NCBI RefSeq assembly: GCF_015356855.1
Contig: NZ_ARXR01000031.1
Span: forward strand, 1 to 33,069
Reading direction: 5' to 3'
Source of the DNA: Alloalcanivorax venustensis ISO4
GTDB lineage: Bacteria > Pseudomonadota > Gammaproteobacteria > Pseudomonadales > Alcanivoracaceae
Length of the DNA: 33,069 nucleotides
Position 1 is the first letter of the stretch; every line of letters begins with the position of its first letter. A model generated the notes under the pieces. That model was not told the origin of the DNA. It saw only the letters and a list, made by a program, of their open reading frames with translations, and did not search any database. The translations under genes and the position numbers were made by a program. Below are positions 26,712 through 33,069 of the stretch, one piece after another.

Positions 26712-27196
26712 AGCCGCTCCCGCAACCGCGCCAGCCACAGGTCACTGGCGCGCTCCACCAGATTGAGCACGTGGCCGAAACCGTCCTCGTCGCCGTAGTA
26801 AGGGTCCGGCACTTCACCGGGGCCGTCATCGCCGAGCACATCCAGGAAGCGCGCCAGTACCAGCCCCTCGCGGGCGACGCCCGGGCCCGGGTCGAGCGCG
26901 CGCAGGTCGGCCAGGTTGCTGTTGTCCATGGCCAGGATGTAATCGAAGTGGCGGAAGTCCTCGGCGCTCACCTGGCGGGCGCGCAGGTCGTCCATCGGGT
27001 AGCCACGCTCGGCGGCGGCGGCGCTGGCGCGCCGGTCCGGCGGCCGGCCGATGTGCCAGTCGCCGGTGCCGGCGCTCTCGATGCGAAGCCGGTCGCTCAG
27101 GCCGGCGTCCCGCACCCGCTGGCGGAACACCGCTTCGGCGGTGGGCGAGCGGCAGATGTTGCCCAGACACACAAACAGTATCGACAGCGACGTCAT
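26708..27196 (-). CDS. Low-molecular-weight protein tyrosine phosphatase
   Basis: 162 aa from ATG at 27196. The frame is open further upstream, but only within kdsB. The P-loop CLGNICRS fits C(X5)R(S/T) with Cys10 and Arg16. The general-acid motif DPYYG is at 131-135, and YILAMDNSN is typical. The same gene lies between murB and kdsB in Pseudomonas (ptpA locus). The family includes Wzb/Etp phosphatases that act on tyrosine kinases of polysaccharide export, but no partner kinase is in this window. It has ATGA overlap with kdsB and GTGA overlap with murB, so the three are coupled. Confidence 0.95.
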   Translation of the reverse strand: MTSLSILFVCLGNICRSPTAEAVFRQRVRDAGLSDRLRIESAGTGDWHIGRPPDRRASAAAAERGYPMDDLRARQVSAEDFRHFDYILAMDNSNLADLRALDPGPGVAREGLVLARFLDVLGDDGPGEVPDPYYGDEDGFGHVLNLVERASDLWLARLRERL

Positions 27197-27972
27197 CCCC
27201 GGTTTTCCTCCGCTCGCAGGTGGCGGCGCATGCGCTGCAGGTCCATGTCCGTGTCGACCCCGCCGGGCACCGGCTCGCGGGCCGGCGCCACATGGATGGC
27301 GACGCCGTTGGCCAGGGCCCGCAATTGCTCCAGGGATTCGTGCATTTCCATGGAGGCCGGCTCCCAGCTCACGAACTGGTGCAGAAAGCCGACCCGATAG
27401 GCATAGATACCGATATGACGCCACCAGTAGCCCGGGTCCATATCGATATCGTGCGGGTTCGGTTGCTGGCTGAAGGCATCGCGATGCCAGGGGATCGGCG
27501 CCCGCGAGAAATACAGGGCGCGCCCGTTGCAGTCGAACACCACCTTGCAGACGTTGGGGTTGAACAGATCGATGCCGCGCTCGATCGGCTCGCACAGGGT
27601 GGCCATGCGGCACTCCGGGTGGGCGGCCAGGTTCTCCGCCACCTGGTCGATCACGGCGGGCGGGATCAGCGGCTCGTCGCCCTGCACATTGACCACGATG
27701 TCGTCGTCGGCCAGGCCCAGCTGCTCGGCCACTTCCTGCAGCCGGTCCGTGCCGGAGGGATGATCGGCGCGGGTCATCACCACCTCGCACTGGTCGCCCA
27801 CGGCGTCGCGGACGCGCTCGTCGTCGGTGGCCACCAGCACCCGCGTGGCGCCGCTTTTAGCGCAGCGTTCCGCCACCCGGGCCACCATCGGCCGGCCGGC
27901 CAGATCCGCCAACGGTTTTCCCGGCAGGCGCGAGGACGCGTACCGCGCCGGCACTACCACATAGAAACTCAT
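27193..27972 (-). CDS. kdsB: 3-deoxy-manno-octulosonate cytidylyltransferase
   Basis: 259 aa with SD AAGGA 5 nt before ATG. It activates Kdo with CTP to CMP-Kdo for the LPS inner core. Signatures are [25 protein letters not shown] at the N-terminus, [56 protein letters not shown] and [15 protein letters not shown] at the end. It lies 8 bp after lpxK with no ycaR-like gene between them, unlike E. coli and P. aeruginosa. ATGA overlap with the phosphatase gene. Confidence 0.97.
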   Translation of the reverse strand: MSFYVVVPARYASSRLPGKPLADLAGRPMVARVAERCAKSGATRVLVATDDERVRDAVGDQCEVVMTRADHPSGTDRLQEVAEQLGLADDDIVVNVQGDEPLIPPAVIDQVAENLAAHPECRMATLCEPIERGIDLFNPNVCKVVFDCNGRALYFSRAPIPWHRDAFSQQPNPHDIDMDPGYWWRHIGIYAYRVGFLHQFVSWEPASMEMHESLEQLRALANGVAIHVAPAREPVPGGVDTDMDLQRMRRHLRAEENRG

Positions 27973-27980
27973 AGCTGTCC

Positions 27981-28962
27981 TTACTGAGGCTGCGATTGCA
28001 ATGCACGATCAATCATGGCGTCCAGGGTGGCCGGCGGCAAATTGGCGTGCACCGGCAGCATCCACAGGCGCGGATCGTCGAAATCCCGGCATTTTACCGC
28101 ATCTTTTTCGGTCATGATCACCGGCCGGCCGTCGGCGAAGTCCAGGTCCGCGGCGGTGAAGCCATGATGGTCGGCGAAGGCGTGCGGGGTGACCGCCAGG
28201 CCGAGCAGCGCCAGGGTGCGGAAAAAGCGCTCCGGGTTGCCGATGCCGGCGACGCCGTGCACCGCCCCGTAACGCTCGCGGAACGCCGCCGCGTCCAGGG
28301 TCTCGCCGTCTCGCAGCCGCACCAGATCGCCGGGCACCAGATGCATGGTGGTGGCGCCGGGCCAGGCGCCGCCGTTGGCGACCAGGAAATCCACCTGGGA
28401 AAGGCGGGACGCCGGCTCGCGCAGCGGGCCGGCCGGCAGGCAGCGTTGATTGCCGAGGCCGCGGCGGGCGTCGATCACCACCACCTCGCTGGAGCGCGGC
28501 AACGCATAGTGCTGCAGGCCGTCGTCGCTGATCACCAGGTCCGGCTGGAACTCCGTGACCGCCCGCCGCAGGGCGCGGTCTCGCTGAGGGTCCAGCACCA
28601 CCGGCACCGCCGCGCGGCGCGCGATCAGCAGCGGTTCGTCGCCCACTTCACGGGGGTCGTCGTGCAACGCCACGACGCGTGGGTAGGCGTCCGCCCGGCC
28701 GCCATAGCCCCGGGAGATCACCACCGGGTTCAGGCCGCGCTCCCGGGCCCGCCGGGCCAGGGCAATCACCAGCGGCGTTTTGCCGGTGCCGCCCACCGCC
28801 ACGTTACCGACCACCAGCACCGGCACCGGCGGCCGCTCGGCGCGCCGCCGGAAGCGGCGCAGCCGGCGGCCGGCCACGCGCCCCACCAGCCAGCCCAGCG
28901 GGCGCAGCGGCGTCAGCCAGCCGCTGCCTTCGTACCAGCCGCGCTCTACGCGGCGGCGCCAA

Positions 28963-28970
<8 letters not shown>
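27981..28970 (-). CDS. lpxK: Tetraacyldisaccharide 4'-kinase
   Basis: 329 aa from ATG at 28970, overlapping the msbA stop by 8 bp. A longer in-frame start at 29018 lies wholly in msbA. LpxK phosphorylates the 4' position of the lipid A precursor at the inner membrane. [18 protein letters not shown] is the P-loop with its characteristic preceding Val-Gly-Gly, and [35 protein letters not shown] and [12 protein letters not shown] are LpxK signatures. The N-terminal amphipathic helix ([12 protein letters not shown]) is the expected membrane contact. The SD is weak, so re-initiation after msbA is likely. Confidence 0.96.
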
Positions 28971-30707
<1,737 letters not shown>

Positions 30708-30711
<4 letters not shown>

Positions 30712-31133
30712 TGGCCCTCTTCGTCGGCTTCGCGGGTGGTCAGCGACAGCTTATCAAAGCCCAGCTGCCCGGCCACATCCATCACCCGCACCACCGCCTG
30801 ATAGCTGGCGTTGGCGTCGGCGGTGATGATCATCGGCAAGGCGGCTTTGTCCTGCCCCAGCCGGAGCAGCGCCGAACGCAGGCCCGCTTCACTGTTGTCG
30901 GTGAGTTTTTCACCGTTGATCAGATATTCCCCGAGCGGCGAGACCAGCACCTCCACCGCCTGCGCCGGGCTCTCCGGCGGCATGCCCTGCGCTTCCGGCA
31001 GGGTCAGTGAAAGCTGAGTCTCACGGGTAAAGGTGGTGGAGACCATGAAAAAGATCAGCAGCAGGAACACCACATCGATCAGCGGCGTCAGGTTGACGCT
31101 GATCTCTTCCTGGCGCGGGCGCGGGAACTTCAC
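30708..31133 (-). CDS. exbD: ExbD/TolR-family biopolymer transport protein
   Basis: 141 aa, starting at GTG (31133) in a GTGA overlap with exbB. One membrane helix (about 16-36) contains the essential Asp20 in VNLTPLIDVVFLLLIFFMV. A periplasmic domain follows with LPEAQGMPPESPAQAVEV, ADANASYQAVVRVMD and GFDKLSLTTR. With ExbB it forms a proton-driven stator. The partner protein (TonB- or TolA-like) is not in this window. The position between comEC and the lipid A genes is the same as the P. aeruginosa exbB/exbD-like pair, whose energised target is unclear. Confidence 0.93.
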
Positions 31134-31771
31134 GTTTTCTCTCCAGGAGTCTGCCCCGGAGTCGCCTCCCGCTCACCGTGGACCAGGTCGACCAGGTGCA
31201 CGGCGCTCTGCTCCATGCCCACGGTGATTTCCTCCACCCGGCGCACGAAAAAGCGATGGAAGAAGATCGCCGGGATCGCCACCACCAGACCGGCGGCGGT
31301 GGTCAGCAGGGCCTGGGAGATCCCCCCGGCCAGCTGCGCCGCGTCGCCGGTGCCGTGCATCATGATCGCGGCGAACACGTCGATCATGCCGATCACCGTA
31401 CCCAGCAGCCCGAGCAGTGGCGCGATGGCCGCGATCGAACCCAGCGTGGAGAGGTACTTCTCCAGGTCGTGGACCACGCCGGTGGCCTCCTCCTGGATGC
31501 TTTCCTTCATGATGTCGCGGCCGTGGCGGGCATTGGCCAGCCCGGTGGCGAGAATCCGCCCCAACGGCGACTCCTCGCGCAGCGTCTTGAGCCGCTGGGC
31601 GTTCAACTGGCCCTTTTTCAGCCAGCCGCGCACCTGCGGCAAGGTGCCCGGCGGCGCCAGCTTGTTCGGACGCAGAGTCCAGAAACGCTCACCGACGATG
31701 GCCAGCGCCACCACCGAGCTGATCAGGATCGGGAGCATCATCCAGCCCCCGGACTGCACAAGATCCTGCAC
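31130..31771 (-). CDS. exbB: ExbB/TolQ-family proton channel protein
   Basis: 213 aa, starting at GTG (31771) with AGGGGA 8 nt upstream. Three membrane segments are visible: about 10-28 (WMMLPILISSVVALAIVG), about 110-135 (LSTLGSIAAIAPLLGLLGTVIGM) and about 152-175 (LLTTAAGLVVAIPAIFFHRF). These carry the GLLGTVIGM and TTAAGLVVAIPA motifs of the MotA/TolQ/ExbB family. A cytoplasmic loop lies between helices 1 and 2. It is 15 bp downstream of comEC and overlaps exbD. Confidence 0.94.
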   Translation of the reverse strand: MQDLVQSGGWMMLPILISSVVALAIVGERFWTLRPNKLAPPGTLPQVRGWLKKGQLNAQRLKTLREESPLGRILATGLANARHGRDIMKESIQEEATGVVHDLEKYLSTLGSIAAIAPLLGLLGTVIGMIDVFAAIMMHGTGDAAQLAGGISQALLTTAAGLVVAIPAIFFHRFFVRRVEEITVGMEQSAVHLVDLVHGEREATPGQTPGEKT

Positions 31772-31786
31772 GTTGCGATCCCCTTT

Positions 31787-33069
31787 TCACAGTTCCGGCT
31801 CGCGGTGCCAGGGCCGACCATGGGCCCGGCGCCACTTTGTTATAAGCGCGGCATTATCAGGGCCGCCCAGGCGAAACACAATCATGCCGGTCCGGTCGGT
31901 GCGCAGAAGCGTGACGCCGGCCGCTTCCAGCCGCTCGACCACGTCCGGGTCGGGATGGTCGAAGCGGTTGGCGTAGCCCATCGACGCCACTGCCCAGCGC
32001 GGCGACACGGCCCGCAACCAGGCGGTTGACGAGGAGGAGTCGCTACCGTGATGGGCAAGCTGCAGCACCGTCGTCGGAGCCACCCGCCCCAGCAGCCGGT
32101 ATTCCACCTGTTTGGGGATGTCGCCGGTCAGCAGCGCACTGGCGCCCAGGGCGTCCACGCGCAGCACGCAGCTGGCGGCATTGCCCTGGTACGACCCGTC
32201 CGGCGGCCACAGCACCTCGAAGCGCACGCCGTCGAACCGCCATTGCTGCCCGGCCCGGCACGGTCGCGCCCCGTCCACCCGGTCGGGCTCGCCGCTCAGC
32301 AGGCGCCCGGTGTGCTCCAGATCCGCCAGGCCGCCGGCGTGGTCGCCGTCACCGTGGCTGACAATGGTGAGGTCCGGGGTCAGCCCATGGCGCCGCAGCC
32401 AGGGCAGCAACACGCTTTTCGCCGCCGACCCGCCGGCCCAGCCCGGCCCCAGGTCGTAAAGCACCAGGTGGCGCTGGGTACGCAGCGCCAGCGCCTGCCC
32501 CTGCCCCACCTCGAAAACGATCAGATCCAGCTGGCCCCGGGCCGGCGGCTCGGCGCCGGGCAACCACCAGGGCAGTAACCCCAACAGCAACAGCCGGCGC
32601 GGCCAGGGCCAGGCCGGTAACAGCCACAGCAACGCCGACCCCAGCAGCGCCAGACCGGCCCAACCGGGCGCCGGCGCCAGCGGCGGCGACGGCAGCCCGT
32701 GCAGGCCCTCCATCATCAGCACCGAGGCCTCCACGCCGGTGGCCGCCGCCAGCAGGATGGCGGGCACGTCCAGCGCCACGCCCAGCAGCGCCGCGGGCAC
32801 CACCAGCAGGCTGAACAGCGGCACCAGCAACAGATTCGCCAACGGGCTCAGCCACGCCCAGGTATCGAACAACCAGGCCCCCAGCACCGCCATCAGCAGG
32901 GGTAGGCTGACCATCACCGGCCAGCGACCGCCGTCGATCAGCAGCAGGATCACCGCCACCGCCGTGAACGACAACCAGAGCCCGGCGGATAACGCCGCCA
33001 GCGGCTGCACCAGCAGCACCGCCAGCAACGCCAGCCCGAGCACGCTGCCCGCCGCCGGCCGCGCCCGGC
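31787..33069 (-). CDS. comEC: ComEC/Rec2 family DNA internalisation protein, 3' part only
   Basis: The frame is open to the window edge, so the N-terminus lies outside. About 427 C-terminal codons are present. The first part is membrane-spanning and matches the end of the Competence domain (LSAGLWLSFTAVAVILLL, FDTWAWLSPLANLLLVPLFSLLVVPAALLG). The C-terminal metallo-beta-lactamase-like domain follows, with FEVGQGQAL, VSHGDGDHAGGL (the HxDxDH metal site), LLTGDI and LQLAHHGSDSSS. ComEC forms the inner-membrane channel for transforming DNA and its MBL domain is a candidate nuclease. The partner exbB starts 15 bp downstream, as in Pseudomonas. Confidence 0.94.
   Translation of the reverse strand, partial: RARPAAGSVLGLALLAVLLVQPLAALSAGLWLSFTAVAVILLLIDGGRWPVMVSLPLLMAVLGAWLFDTWAWLSPLANLLLVPLFSLLVVPAALLGVALDVPAILLAAATGVEASVLMMEGLHGLPSPPLAPAPGWAGLALLGSALLWLLPAWPWPRRLLLLGLLPWWLPGAEPPARGQLDLIVFEVGQGQALALRTQRHLVLYDLGPGWAGGSAAKSVLLPWLRRHGLTPDLTIVSHGDGDHAGGLADLEHTGRLLSGEPDRVDGARPCRAGQQWRFDGVRFEVLWPPDGSYQGNAASCVLRVDALGASALLTGDIPKQVEYRLLGRVAPTTVLQLAHHGSDSSSSTAWLRAVSPRWAVASMGYANRFDHPDPDVVERLEAAGVTLLRTDRTGMIVFRLGGPDNAALITKWRRAHGRPWHREPEL

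Overview
The window is a GC-rich, gene-dense chromosomal segment of a gammaproteobacterium. Gene content and order match the Pseudomonas-type arrangement rmuC-tatD-pilZ-holB-tmk-mltG-pabC-fabF-acpP-fabG-fabD-plsX-rpmF-yceD | maf | sppA-gph-rluC | rne | murB-ptp-kdsB-lpxK-exbD-exbB-comEC. A pilZ between holB and tatD, no fabH between plsX and fabD, and REP-type GAGCGGGC..GCCCGCGAA palindromes all point to Pseudomonadales or relatives such as Alcanivorax. I cannot settle the genus from sequence alone. Almost everything is core housekeeping. I see no phage, insertion sequence, CRISPR array, tRNA or rRNA.

Layout. (1) 2-505, plus strand: end of an unrecognised small basic protein. (2) 12126-512, minus strand: a long operon that starts at a near-consensus sigma70 promoter placed so close to the yceD ATG that the mRNA should be almost leaderless. 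It encodes YceD and ribosomal protein L32, then fatty-acid and phospholipid synthesis (plsX, fabD, fabG, acpP, fabF), then pabC, mltG, tmk, holB, pilZ, tatD and rmuC. acpP has its own promoter and is separated from fabF by a strong terminator. (3) 12250-12843, plus strand: the Maf/YceF nucleotide phosphatase, followed by a head-to-head pair of two-hairpin REP elements. (4) 15637-13023, minus strand: rluC, a HAD phosphatase and sppA. (5) 15720-19776, plus strand: rne with its own extended -10 promoter, a leader of about 550 nt containing several hairpins, and an RNase E whose C-terminal scaffold carries about 26 tandem PSAKxEE heptapeptides and two NDPR motifs. (6) 25567-19831, minus strand: a three-gene RND efflux system (outer-membrane lipoprotein, adaptor, pump) between rne and murB, converging on rne at a shared bidirectional terminator. 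(7) 33069-25701, minus strand: comEC (cut by the window edge), exbB, exbD, msbA, lpxK, kdsB, a low-molecular-weight protein tyrosine phosphatase and murB, packed with short overlaps and serving mainly lipid A/LPS and peptidoglycan precursor synthesis.

The clusters join envelope biogenesis (fatty acids, phospholipid, lipid A export, Kdo activation, peptidoglycan), ribosome and RNA functions (L32, RluC, RNase E, YceD) and replication (Tmk, HolB). Nine neighbouring pairs share ATGA or GTGA stop/start overlaps, which suggests pervasive translational coupling. I did not find a clearly new multi-gene system. The less ordinary signals are the predicted leaderless yceD mRNA, the structured rne leader, the RNase E heptad array, and the REP-like hairpins with an identical loop and changed but still paired stem.
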